This document shows positions 11,226 through 20,794 of a stretch of DNA of 64,000 nucleotides, in pieces. Source of the DNA: Ochromonas danica (taxonomy: Eukaryota > Sar > Chrysophyceae > Chromulinales > Chromulinaceae); the NCBI GenBank assembly GCA_015146655.1, contig VKHL01000043.1, forward strand, positions 62,001 through 126,000, written 5' to 3'. The notes under the pieces were generated by a model that was not told the origin of the DNA, ran no database searches, and saw nothing but the letters and a program-made list of their open reading frames with translations. The translations under genes were made by a program, and so were the position numbers. The stretch's first letter is position 1. Each line of letters begins with the position of its first letter.

Positions 11226-11860
11226 CTACATTGCCACACATCGGCCTCTCAGGTTCCTGCGAACGACAGGACGGTCCTCGCGCACTTCATTGAGAGTGTA
11301 GCCCAGCTCGCCCACAGAGTCCTCGCCATTGTCTTCTTCCTCTCTGATGCTCGACTTGAACTGCTCCGCCAGCTGCCGGCGCACCTTGTCCAGTCTGGGA
11401 GGAGAAGTTCGCAGGCTCATTCTCGTCGATGGACAGGTTGCCCTTGTATTTCTGGTAGATGTAACAGCACAGCGTGTGGCAAGACAAAGCTCTTCTCGAC
11501 ACTCTCCACGAGGCAGGGATGTTGTGCGGGAAGGCCTTCGTAGGCTAGTCACCAATCGTGGTAGCTGCCTGGCGCGTTGCATGACATCGCTCTGCATCTC
11601 AGCGGCAGTGCCCACCTTCACTGGATCGCTCCACAAGCAGGATCCCAGATCCTGAGTCTGAGGAGGACATCGGTGTGCAGCATGTCCTCAGGGGAGAACG
11701 AGATCTTCATGGAGTCGAAGGCGTCCTCCAGGCGGACATCGAGGATCATGAAGTACTGGGCACAGCGTTTCCTCAAAGACGACTCCACGAAGAACAAAAT
11801 CAGATTACCAATCAACTATCAAGCTCCACCAAGCATCATCTGAAGGCTGGAAGGTAGATT
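11226..11860 (-). pseudogene. degenerate coding remnant of unknown gene
   Basis: The minus strand contains several short overlapping frames that look like pieces of one protein: one near 11618-11815 (SSLRKRCAQYFMILDVRLED), one near 11287-11502 (CCYIYQKYKGNLSIDENE) and a terminal piece ending near 11226 (LDKVRRQLAEQFKSS...). The frame changes between pieces and no splice pattern reconciles them. GC content and codon use are gene-like. I do not recognise the parent. It lies between two OYE copies, so it may have been carried in when the array expanded. Confidence 0.4.
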
Positions 11861-12014
11861 CAGTGCTGTTCTTCCATCTCAGTCAAGTGATGAAAAATGA
11901 GCCATAAAACATGGTGTAAAACAAGAGCGCATCTTTAGGTTATGCCTTCATATCAAAAATAGGCCAATAAATGTATATACGATGAAGCCCGCCCTAACTC
12001 TGGCACTACAGTGT

Positions 12015-13124
12015 TTACTCTAACTTGGCAGGACCGTAAGTCAGGTAACCTTCTAAAGTCTTGGATGGATCGGCGTCATGGCCATACCAATGAGCAAATG
12101 GAGCATCTTCAGCTAAAGGAAGATTATTCTTGAATCTCTCCACAAGATCTGGATTGGACAAATAAGCTCTGCCGAATGCTATCAGATCTACAGCTCCTGT
12201 GCGAAGTGCTCCCTCCGCGGTGTCCTTGGTGTAGGTAATGTTGCCGATGATGGGACCTGGGAACTCCTTCTTGATATCAAAGAGAGTGACAGGCTTGCAT
12301 AAGTTATGGAAGCCAAAGCCAAGACCATCCATTACGTGCAAATAGGCAAGACCATATTTGGCAATCTCCTTGGCCAAGAAGGGAAAGAAAGTGTCATTGT
12401 CTGCACTGCCCATGCCACCGAAGACGCCATTAGGAGCGATGCGCACACCAATGCGGTCATGAGGGAAGACTTCCGCAATCGCGGTAATGATCTCATGGAG
12501 AATGCGCACGCGATTCTCAGGACTTCCACCGTACTTGTCTGTGCGCAAGTTCGTGCTGGACTGGAGGAAGGTATCGAGCAGATAGCCGTTAGCACAATGA
12601 ATCTCCACACCATCGAAGCCACTTTCTTTCGCAATACGAGCACTATGCTTATATTGTTCTGGCAGTGCTTCCACCTCTTCAGTGGTTAAGGCTCGAGGAG
12701 TAGCATATGGAACAGGTTGAGCGTTAACATCAAAAACACGTCCGTCACCAGGAATCTTAATGGCGGAAGGAGCGACGATCTCATTAGTTTCATGAAAGGA
12801 AGGGTGAGATTGTCTTCCCATGTGCCATAGTTGAACGAAGATCTTGCCTCCTTTCTTGTGCACAGCTTCTGTAACATGCTTCCAACCTTCAGCGTGCTCC
12901 TGGGTATAGAGGCCAGGACCGCCGAACCAGCCATACCCTTGTGGACTAACAGCAGAGGCTTCAGCGATGATCAAACCCGCACTGGCACGCATTTCGTAGT
13001 ACTGACGCATGTAGTCATTGGGAAGGCGAGAAGTTCCAGCTCTACCTCTTGTGAGAGGGGCCATGACAACACGGTTGGACAGCTCAAGGGTGCCGAGTTT
13101 ATAAGGAGACAACAACTGAGACAT
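12015..13124 (-). CDS. Old Yellow Enzyme family oxidoreductase, copy 2
   Basis: A 369-residue intronless OYE with the same active-site His176/Asn179/Tyr181 set and flavin-binding signatures as copy 1. It shares with copy 3 a distinct segment around residues 120-142 (GDGRVFDVNAQPVPYATPRA) that copy 1 lacks, while its N-terminal third differs from both (TSRLPNDY, GWFGGPGLY). Such mosaic similarity indicates recombination or gene conversion among the copies. It ends ...GPAKLE like copy 3, whereas copy 1 ends GPAKST. It should have the same chemistry, with possible substrate differences from the N-terminal third, which lines part of the pocket in this family. Confidence 0.93.
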   Translation of the reverse strand: MSQLLSPYKLGTLELSNRVVMAPLTRGRAGTSRLPNDYMRQYYEMRASAGLIIAEASAVSPQGYGWFGGPGLYTQEHAEGWKHVTEAVHKKGGKIFVQLWHMGRQSHPSFHETNEIVAPSAIKIPGDGRVFDVNAQPVPYATPRALTTEEVEALPEQYKHSARIAKESGFDGVEIHCANGYLLDTFLQSSTNLRTDKYGGSPENRVRILHEIITAIAEVFPHDRIGVRIAPNGVFGGMGSADNDTFFPFLAKEIAKYGLAYLHVMDGLGFGFHNLCKPVTLFDIKKEFPGPIIGNITYTKDTAEGALRTGAVDLIAFGRAYLSNPDLVERFKNNLPLAEDAPFAHWYGHDADPSKTLEGYLTYGPAKLE

Positions 13125-13551
13125 ATTTCTTGACGAGATTCAGTGTTTGGAAATGGTAAGAATTAGATTGTGATCGATTGCGATGCCGGCTGCAGGTGCG
13201 GATGCAGAAAGTTCACACCATCTTCTCACTTCCCACTTCACTTGCCCACTGCTCCCACTGCAGAGGCGTTCTTTCCATCTTATTCTCTCAACCTTCCATG
13301 GAATACTCCGTGGAATGACGGCCTATGTACTCCCGCGCAAAACTTGTACCTCAAGCGATCCGTACTGTATGACGAATTTTGCACCCCTGCAAGTAGACAA
13401 CCTTTTTTTGTTTCCATAGACCGGCGAAGTCTTTCTTTGAAGCAGAAACTGTGGAACTGCTGAGGAACAGAGCCTGGGTGGCAGTCGGGAAGTCCATAGG
13501 GACGGCAGTATGGCCAACCGAGAAAAGCAGTGTTTGAATAAGCCTCGAAGG
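13125..13551. other. OYE2 upstream region
   Basis: No gene is seen. The stretch holds the second copy of the OYE upstream motif (13294-13316) within pyrimidine-rich sequence resembling the region before OYE1, then an unremarkable stretch up to the transposase fragment. Confidence 0.5.
13294..13316. promoter_or_regulatory. OYE upstream motif, copy 2
   Basis: TTCCATGGA, 8 bases, then TGGAAT, about 170 bp upstream of the OYE2 start. The layout and spacing are the same as in copy 3 at 15635-15657. Half-sites TCCATGGA and TCCGTGGA suggest a dimeric binding protein. Confidence 0.45.
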
Positions 13552-14187
13552 TTAGAAATGCTTCTGCGTTGACCGTTCGAATATCTGTTCGTCCATCCTC
13601 GCAACGGTGGAGGGACTCGGCATGATCACAGCATCGGGATCTTTCTTATACTCTTTGTCTGTGGTGCGCAATGCCTCTTGGAGGAGCTCTTTGTACTCAA
13701 TGTCGTCGACATTGAAGTCTGTGCGTCGCAGCTGCCGAGTCAGGACATCACTTGCTCGGCGGCTGATAACTCTGGGCCTTCCTTTCCCCTCTCCATGATT
13801 ACAAAGGCCTTCCTTGTATTTTCTGGCCCATCTTTGTATCGTCTTTATGTTGATCGAAAGACGATCGCTGATATGTCTCGTCATGTGCCCATCCATGATC
13901 TGCACAGCCAGCCAGTCCTTCACCTCCCCACTGAGCTTGTTCGGGTCTATCTTCATCCTATTGCTATTAGTGAGGGCTTTCGTAACTCGTTCCTTGCTGG
14001 GATAGGGTGCCATTGGAGCAAATTGCAAAAACGTCAAATTCAAAAAAATGCCAGGGGTACAGGCTTTGACTGAGGTACAACTTTTGCGTGGGAGTAGAAA
14101 TGGAAAATCGATAATCACAATGAAGTTAACATAACGTTCTAAAACAAATCCTCCTCCCACATTTGAGATGAATAAACTGTGCCACAA
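13552..14187 (-). mobile_element. Tc1/mariner-like transposase N-terminal fragment
   Basis: The longest minus-strand frame has 211 codons; the convincing part begins near residue 57 (MAPYPSKERV). Residues of roughly 80-150 form a helix-turn-helix as in transposases of the Tc1/mariner/IS630 kind: MDGHMTRHISDRLSINIKTI followed by QRWARKY and the GRPR basic turn (GKGRPRVIS). No DDE/D catalytic domain follows, so only the DNA-binding end is present. Terminal inverted repeats were not found. A domesticated HTH protein cannot be excluded, but its position among tandem OYE copies fits a truncated DNA transposon. Confidence 0.6.
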
Positions 14188-14377
14188 TATAAACTGTGCC
14201 GAAGTCGATATCGATTAAAAGAATCTGCTTCAGTAAGACTCAATTAATATAACTATGGAGTCACAACTGAATGCGTGATTATGTGTGAACTCCAGTGCAC
14301 ACAACGCAAGACCAGACAAGAAGTCTGATATACTACCTATCTAACTTGAATACCTCAAACATCACAACCCAGACATT

Positions 14378-15487
14378 TTACTCTAACTTGGCAGGACCGT
14401 AAGTCAGGTAACCTTCTAAAGTCTTGGATGGATCGGCGTCGTGGCCAAACCAATGAGCTAATGGTGCATCTTCAGCTAAAGGAAGATTATTCTTGAATCT
14501 CTCCACAAGATCTGGATTGGACAAATAAGCTCTGCCGAATGCTATCAGATCTACAGCTCCTGTGCGAAGTGCTCCCTCCGCGGTGTCCTTGGTGTAGGTA
14601 ATGTTGCCGATGATGGGACCTGGGAACTCCTTCTTGATATCAAAGAGAGTGACAGGCTTGCATAAGTTATGGAAGCCAAAGCCAAGACCATCCATTACGT
14701 GCAAATAGGCAAGACCATATTTGGCAATCTCCTTGGCCAAGAAGGGAAAGAAAGTGTCATTGTCTGCACTGCCCATGCCACCGAAGACGCCATTAGGAGC
14801 GATGCGCACACCAATGCGGTCATGAGGGAAGACTTCCGCAATCGCGGTAATGATCTCATGGAGAATGCGCACGCGATTCTCAGGACTTCCACCGTACTTG
14901 TCTGTGCGCAAGTTCGTGCTGGACTGGAGGAAGGTATCGAGCAGATAGCCGTTAGCACAATGAATCTCCACACCATCGAAGCCACTTTCTTTCGCAATAC
15001 GAGCACTATGCTTATATTGTTCTGGCAGTGCTTCCACCTCTTCAGTGGTTAAGGCTCGAGGAGTAGCATATGGAACAGGTTGAGCGTTAACATCAAAAAC
15101 ACGTCCGTCACCAGGAATCTTAATGGCGGAAGGAGCGACGATCTCATTAGTTTCATGAAAGGAAGGGTGAGATTGTCTTCCCATGTGCCATAGTTGGATG
15201 AAGATCTTGCCTCCTTTGTTGTGTACTGCCTCGGCGATGGGCTTCCAACCTTCCGCGTGCTCCTGGGTATAGATGCCTGGAGAGCCGAACCAGCCATACC
15301 CTTGTGAACTAATAACGGAGGCTTCAACAATGATCAAACCCGCACTGGCACGCATTTCGTAGTACTGACGCATGTAGTCATTGGGAGTGCGAGAAGTTCC
15401 AGCTCTGCCTCTTGTGAGAGGGGCCATGACAACACGGTTGGACAGCTCAAGGGTGCCGAGCTTATAAGGAGACAATAACAGAGACAT
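14378..15487 (-). CDS. Old Yellow Enzyme family oxidoreductase, copy 3
   Basis: A 369-residue intronless OYE, third of the array, with all family residues intact (His176, Asn179, Tyr181, GRAYLSNPDLV). The middle is identical to the other copies at base level on both strands; the segment around residues 120-142 matches copy 2; the first 100 residues (GSPGIYTQEHAEGWKPIAEA) look more like copy 1. It is divergent from SAICAR synthetase with 293 bp between start codons, so the upstream motif at 15635 could serve either gene. Confidence 0.93.
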   Translation of the reverse strand: MSLLLSPYKLGTLELSNRVVMAPLTRGRAGTSRTPNDYMRQYYEMRASAGLIIVEASVISSQGYGWFGSPGIYTQEHAEGWKPIAEAVHNKGGKIFIQLWHMGRQSHPSFHETNEIVAPSAIKIPGDGRVFDVNAQPVPYATPRALTTEEVEALPEQYKHSARIAKESGFDGVEIHCANGYLLDTFLQSSTNLRTDKYGGSPENRVRILHEIITAIAEVFPHDRIGVRIAPNGVFGGMGSADNDTFFPFLAKEIAKYGLAYLHVMDGLGFGFHNLCKPVTLFDIKKEFPGPIIGNITYTKDTAEGALRTGAVDLIAFGRAYLSNPDLVERFKNNLPLAEDAPLAHWFGHDADPSKTLEGYLTYGPAKLE

Positions 15488-15634
15488 CTTTCTTGACTTG
15501 GCCCTTCTGGTATGGTGAGAATACTAATAAGATCGCGGCGGCTGGGGGTTGCGAAAAATTCCCCGCCTCTTCGGTCACTTTAACTTGTCATTGATCGAGA
15601 AAAAATCTGTTTCCAACAAGATTCCACACAGATC

Positions 15635-15657
15635 TTCCATGGAGTGCTATGTGGAAT
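15635..15657. promoter_or_regulatory. OYE upstream motif, copy 3
   Basis: TTCCATGGA, 8 bases, then TGGAAT, about 150 bp upstream of OYE3 and 125 bp upstream of the divergent SAICAR synthetase gene. It has the same spacing as the motif before OYE2. Confidence 0.45.
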
Positions 15658-15780
15658 ATGCAAAGACAGCAGAATATTGGTGGAGACAATATTCAGGGAC
15701 TGATTGTTGTGCCTGCTGTTGCTATACTTCACCATTTTTCGCATTGATCTATTCTAGTGGATTGAGAAAACAAGAGAGTT

Positions 15781-16938
15781 ATGACAGATTTCACCAATCC
15801 GACATTTCAAGCTATCAATGCGCGCACCACGACTTACGTCAATGAGTTCATCGATCCTGCACGAGAGACTACGCTGAAAGAAACCCACCTTGATACCTCA
15901 AAGCTTCCTGGCTTTCAGAAGAAGTGTGTAGGCAAGGTCAGAGACATGTACCTTTGTGATGACTTTGTGCTGCTCGTCACAACGGACAGACAGAGCGCTT
16001 TTGACCGCCAGCTCGCGTCCGTTCCGTATAAGGGCCAAGTACTCAACCTTTCTTCTCTCTGGTGGTTTGAATCAACGAAGCATCTTGTTCCAAATCACGT
16101 TTTGGCGAGTCCGCACCCCAATGTTACCATTGGCAAGAAGTGCACAGTCTTCCCCGTGGAGTTCGTTATGCGTGGCTTCATCACTGGTAGTACCTCCACT
16201 TCTCTTTGGACCAACTATCAAAAAGGTGTCAGATATTATTGTGGACACGACTTCCCGGATGGTTTGGTGAAGAACCAAAGACTAGAACAGAACAAACTGA
16301 CCCCCACGACCAAAAGCGATGAGCATGATGAACTAATTAGTGCTGAAGATATCATAGCCAAAGGACTGATGACTGCCGAAGACTGGGAAATTTGCTCTAG
16401 ATATGCCCATCAGTTGTTTTCTTTGGGTCAACAGCTTAGTTTGGAAAGGGGTCTATTGCTGGTGGACACAAAATATGAGTTTGGCAAAGATCAGGACGGA
16501 AACATAGTCGTAGTCGATGAAATCCACACGCCAGACTCTAGCCGCTACTGGGTTGCTGAAACATACGAGGCTCGCATGGCTGCTGGAGAGGTAAGATGCT
16601 TTCGTTCAGAATTATTACTTTTGGCCACTAATGCCAGGAGATATCAACTAGGAACCAGACAATATTGACAAGGAGTTCCTAAGAAAGTGGTACGCTGCAC
16701 ATTGTGACCCTTACACTGCGGAGGTTTTGCCTGAAGCACCACCTGAACTGGTCAATGAACTCTCTCGCAGGTTTGAACTCCACCATCTTGTTACATTCTG
16801 CTTTGAGATTCATTGGAGATGGTGTTTAGATACATCATGATCTATGAGATCATGACCGGGAAGTCATTCAAAGATGATGCAATGAAAACCATTTCCTCCT
16901 TAAACGAAGATGTCGCTCACTACTTCTCCTCAAATTAA
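15781..16938 (+). CDS. purC: SAICAR synthetase (phosphoribosylaminoimidazole-succinocarboxamide synthase)
   Basis: Three exons (15781-16590, 16652-16770, 16830-16938) with introns of 61 and 59 bp encode about 345 residues. The enzyme joins CAIR and aspartate with ATP to give SAICAR in de novo purine synthesis. Seen: VGKVRDMY nucleotide-binding strand, TTDRQSAFDR, VMRGFITGSTSTSLW, the LVDTKYEFG and VVDEIHTPDSSRYW motifs that bind substrate and metal. The second exon restores EPDNIDKEFLRKWY and the third YIMIYEIMTGKSF, both expected in the family. It is a stand-alone enzyme rather than the animal PAICS fusion. The start is the ATG at 15781. Confidence 0.93.
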
Positions 16939-17061
16939 ACATAATTAGCACAGAACAGATATTGCCTTTGTTCTGCTAGGCTACAACAAAAATGGTACCG
17001 GACGGAGCAATAATAGTAAGAGTGTGCATGCTGCAGTAAAGTAAAGAGAAAGAGATGTTGT

Positions 17062-18354
17062 TCAGCGTTGCTTCTTGTCTTTCTCCTGAGACTGAGGCTC
17101 CGCAGAGTTAAGAGGAAGAAGCTGGGTATTAGGATGAGAAAAAGCGACCACTTCATCGTCGCGAGGATGGACTAGACGAAACAGCACATATCCCTCGGGG
17201 GCGTTATGTACTGGGAGTTCTGATATTTTAGGTCGTCCGATGGCTTGCCTGCCTGATCTTGACTCATTGGACATGCGAATATCGAACTCATAAACGTTCT
17301 CGGTGAGGGAGTTTAATGTTGCATTAAGGTCGTAAAAGAAATGGGGTAGTGGAAGTCCGAAGATGTCGTACGCCACAAGGCTCCAATACTCTTGCCTATT
17401 GCGGTCGATCTTGCCCCTCACAGCCAGCTCCTGTCCAGGAGGAATAGTATAGCGCATGAAGTAATACTTGTGAATTTTAGAGGGCTGAGAGCCTTTGGAG
17501 CTCTTTTCCAAGTCGCAATGATAGAGTTTGTTTGGCTCTGGGGCGAGTTCTTGTCCCAAGACAGCCATGCGCCGCTTGCCCAAATAGAACAACAAAGAGC
17601 GAGCAGCCACTGTCAAGGCAACCGCGAAGACAGAGAAGAGAGCATTGAAGAACAAGGAAGAAGCAGACCATCCTCTCAATAGTATCACGCTTAACCAGAC
17701 CAGCAGGTGGTAGAGAGCGATTTGCGCTAAAGTCGAAGGCAGAGCGGAAGGCTGGAGATGCAGCACAGCAGAGCCAGCGCAGAGATGCTCACTGCCTCGG
17801 ATCACCTTTCCACTTGACTTTTGGACAATCTCAGGGGTGCGCACAACAGTGCCAGGGGGGACGAGGTAGTTGCGCATGACCACCATCCCTGCCGGAACAG
17901 ACGAATCAGCCACGATGAGAGTCTCTGCTGAGGTCTCTGAGTGGGTCTTGTCAGGATGCTGGATGGTGATTTCAAACAGACCGCGGGATGCATCTTTATT
18001 CGCATGCAACTCCAAGGATTCCGGCACAGCGCCCAGGCCAGCATAAAGTGAACACGAGCTGAAGCGACTGGGCGGCAGCTGACCGCGTACAAGAAGAGGC
18101 TCCTCAAAAGGAACCTTTGTCCAGACGATGTTGAAATTGTTGGGTTCTGGCATGGTTCGGAGCAGAGAGATGAGGGAGAAGTCGAAGACGTGGGGGTTGC
18201 CGGGGATGTCCGAGGTCACTGTCTCGTGCACAGGATGATTCCTGCTGCCAACCAGTCGCCACAGTATCGGCATTAAAGCAAAGATACTTGCTATCGCCAC
18301 TGGCAATGCCAACAATATTCCCACAATAACTTCCACCACAGTGATCATGACCAA
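17062..18354 (-). CDS. membrane protein with two similar extra-membrane domains
   Basis: 430 residues in one frame. Hydrophobic segments lie at about residues 5-33 and 210-265; after each comes a beta-rich domain of similar design. Domain 1 opens LLVRGQLPPSRF and later has VPAGMVVMRNYLVPP; domain 2 opens LAVRGKIDRNRQEYWSL and later has APEGYVLFRLVHP. This suggests an internal duplication, faintly like DUF1214 domains, but I cannot confirm that. The C-terminus is polar (SQEKDKKQR). It is divergent from the four-TM gene at 18567, with 212 bp between starts. Confidence 0.7.
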   Translation of the reverse strand: MVMITVVEVIVGILLALPVAIASIFALMPILWRLVGSRNHPVHETVTSDIPGNPHVFDFSLISLLRTMPEPNNFNIVWTKVPFEEPLLVRGQLPPSRFSSCSLYAGLGAVPESLELHANKDASRGLFEITIQHPDKTHSETSAETLIVADSSVPAGMVVMRNYLVPPGTVVRTPEIVQKSSGKVIRGSEHLCAGSAVLHLQPSALPSTLAQIALYHLLVWLSVILLRGWSASSLFFNALFSVFAVALTVAARSLLFYLGKRRMAVLGQELAPEPNKLYHCDLEKSSKGSQPSKIHKYYFMRYTIPPGQELAVRGKIDRNRQEYWSLVAYDIFGLPLPHFFYDLNATLNSLTENVYEFDIRMSNESRSGRQAIGRPKISELPVHNAPEGYVLFRLVHPRDDEVVAFSHPNTQLLPLNSAEPQSQEKDKKQR

Positions 18355-18566
18355 ACAATTTCCAATTTGATTTGGATTTGATTTCTATTTCTCTTGTGTG
18401 ATGGGAGAGAATGGGTTTGGATTTTCGACTAGATCTGGCTATCTGGCTATTTGGTTATCTGACAGTCTAGAGGTCTAGAGGTCTAGAGATCTGGAGATAA
18501 CCCGCCGGTCATCATGGAGGTTAGCAGTGAGAGAGATAGTCTAGACCAGCATCGATCAATGCGATC

Positions 18567-19886
18567 ATGAGCGCTCTGTTGGCCCCTGCAGTGGACTTTG
18601 TTTTAACTGGAGGCGGTCTTCTTCAGGATTATTACCAAAATGACCGAGAGATCGCCTTGGAGCAGGAGCAGCACGAGGAAATCCTCAAGCAAATGAAGGA
18701 ACAGTTCGATCAGGAGTTAGAGCAGGAGAAGAAGAGCTACCTCGTCGCTGCCTACAATGACATGGAGCGTTACTTCCAGGAGATCAACGAGAACCTCATA
18801 AACAGCACGCTGGACGCAGAGCGAGACATGATCGACCAGCGCAACCAGCAGTACCAGACCATTCTCATCGCGTCCACTATGATGTTCACCGCCTTGATCT
18901 CCATCCTCTACCAGGGAGGCCTGCCTTCCAACTCACAGCCCTATTTGAAGATCTGCTACGCGCTCTTCAACAGCTTGTCCCTCGTCCTCCTCCTGCTGGC
19001 CATTGCCCTCTGCGCTCTCATCGTGAAGAACGTCACCTCCTTCATGTTGAAGCGGTCGAAGGATGGGAAACGCCATCTTTCTCAGGCTATTAAGCACACA
19101 AAGAAAATCCGAGATGATGTCAAGATGATGGGCTTGGCTTCTTCTATAGACCGCCAGCACTGCCGAGAGGCGGCAGAAAGCAAAGAATCTCTCCACGCCA
19201 CAGACCACCCGCAGCAGCAGCAGCAGCAGTCACCAGCAGGGAAGATGTCGCCGACACGAACTAGTGGTGGAAGTGGAAATGCTCATCATCTGGTGGATCT
19301 CAAGGAGGAGGATATCGAACAAGTGTGGCGAGGACATGAAGCCTTTATCCAGGAGTTGCTCTCAAAGCGTGCTGAGATCGTGGCGCACAAAGAACAGTAC
19401 TTGATTGTTGATAGAGCCTTTGAGTTGTACTGGGCAAGTCATTGCAAAGGCCTCGCAGAGGTCTCACTTATCGTCTTCTACTTGGGCACGGCCTTCATGC
19501 TCGTGGTCACATTCATCTTCACTGGCGCACAGTTTGCTTTCGAGTACCACTCCATGACGGCGTCATTGGCGTCAGTGATCATTTTGGGATCTTCTATTTT
19601 GATGGGTCTGGGAGTGGTCTTCTATCTGCGGAAGTTTGACCCTTACCTCATTCGCTTCGATGAGAGCTTGCAAGAGGAGGCGCACCAAGATCGAGCAGAC
19701 ATCCGCCACAGCATCATCCAGCTGCTCACTCCACAGTCAACTCGCTCTTCGGTTGATGATCTTGAGAGCGGTATGGGCAGTGGAGATAGAGAAGGCCAAG
19801 GTCAGGGGCTGTGGAGATGGAGTCTCATCCGCAGTGCTTCTTCCTGGATGAAAGGAAGGGGCAACAAGAAGCACAAGAATCGTTAG
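18567..19886 (+). CDS. four-TM protein with N-terminal coiled coil
   Basis: 439 residues without introns. Residues 25-90 are a Glu/Gln-rich coiled coil (EQEQHEEILKQMKEQFDQEL). Two membrane segments follow (about 93-112 and 125-152), then a 145-residue cytosolic-type loop with a poly-Gln run, then two more membrane segments (about 297-322 and 332-352) and a polar tail ending GNKKHKNR. The topology, with a helix-rich N-terminus and a last segment SVIILGSSILMGLGVVFYLR, is loosely reminiscent of Orai/CRAC channel subunits, but the acidic pore residue expected in TM1 is not evident, so I leave the function open. Part of its loop and TM3 approach (19145-19437) is duplicated downstream. Confidence 0.75.
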   Translation: MSALLAPAVDFVLTGGGLLQDYYQNDREIALEQEQHEEILKQMKEQFDQELEQEKKSYLVAAYNDMERYFQEINENLINSTLDAERDMIDQRNQQYQTILIASTMMFTALISILYQGGLPSNSQPYLKICYALFNSLSLVLLLLAIALCALIVKNVTSFMLKRSKDGKRHLSQAIKHTKKIRDDVKMMGLASSIDRQHCREAAESKESLHATDHPQQQQQQSPAGKMSPTRTSGGSGNAHHLVDLKEEDIEQVWRGHEAFIQELLSKRAEIVAHKEQYLIVDRAFELYWASHCKGLAEVSLIVFYLGTAFMLVVTFIFTGAQFAFEYHSMTASLASVIILGSSILMGLGVVFYLRKFDPYLIRFDESLQEEAHQDRADIRHSIIQLLTPQSTRSSVDDLESGMGSGDREGQGQGLWRWSLIRSASSWMKGRGNKKHKNR

Positions 19887-20288
19887 CAGAGCACTGAGTA
19901 CTGAGAGCACACACAAACACCTTTTTATCCCTTTGGATTGTACATTATGAACAATTATGATAATTTCTTTGATATGTAAATAGTCTACTTTTAATCATTA
20001 CTGAATCTGCTGTGCATCATCATTCGAGAGTTATTCAGCACAATGGATGCAATGACAACTTCTCTAATCTCCAGAGTCACATCTGAGACATCTACTATCT
20101 ACCATATCTGCCTCTTCCATTAGTCTAGTAGACTAATCCGCAAGAAACCCGCGGGCAACCCAACGGGCTTCCATCGGGTCTGACGCCTCTGCAGCACACT
20201 CACTCCACAGTCGCATTTACAAACTTCGCAATTTGGGAATATCATAATCAACCCCTACACTACATTTGGTTTTGCTTAACATCCTTAA
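19887..20288. other. intergenic, presumed 3' UTR of the four-TM gene
   Basis: AT-rich right after the stop codon, then an ordinary stretch. I see no gene or repeat before the duplicated segment at 20289. Confidence 0.5.
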
Positions 20289-20581
20289 TATAGACCGCCA
20301 GCACTGCCGAGAGGCGGCAGAAAGCAAAGAATCTCTCCACGCCACAGACCACCCGCAGCAGCAGCAGCAGCAGTCACCAGCAGGGAAGATGTCGCCGACA
20401 CGAACTAGTGGTGGAAGTGGAAATGCTCATCATCTGGTGGATCTCAAGGAGGAGGATATCGAACAAGTGTGGCGAGGACATGAAGCCTTTATCCAGGAGT
20501 TGCTCTCAAAGCGTGCTGAGATCGTGGCGCACAAAGAACAGTACTTGATTGTTGATAGAGCCTTTGAGTTGTACTGGGCAA
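20289..20581 (+). pseudogene. 293-bp direct repeat of part of the four-TM gene
   Basis: Identical, as far as I can read, to 19145-19437 and in the same orientation 1,144 bp downstream. It contains codons for the cytosolic loop including the poly-Gln run, starting at the Ile-Asp-Arg-Gln-His point and ending at the residues before TM3. It lacks start, membrane segments and stop of the parent, so it is a gene fragment. A chance open frame runs through it but is not a credible gene. Confidence 0.92.
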
Positions 20582-20794
20582 ACCACGATCTGGGCAAATC
20601 AACATCTCGCTTGACGATACAAGTGAGCTGCACTAATACTGTACTTGTAGTAGCTGCTACCCTGCGACTAGTCTTAATGGCCGTTAGACTCTGATGGCTG
20701 CTGTTGTCTCATGGCGGAGAGATTTCACGCCTTTGCATTCATTTGCAGGATGGTTAACACGACAGAGCGAAGAAAAGCGGAGGAGGAGGAGTCG

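Noticed and set aside
20266-20694. Open frame of 142 codons
   Set aside because: It exists only because it includes the 293-bp copied fragment of the upstream gene.
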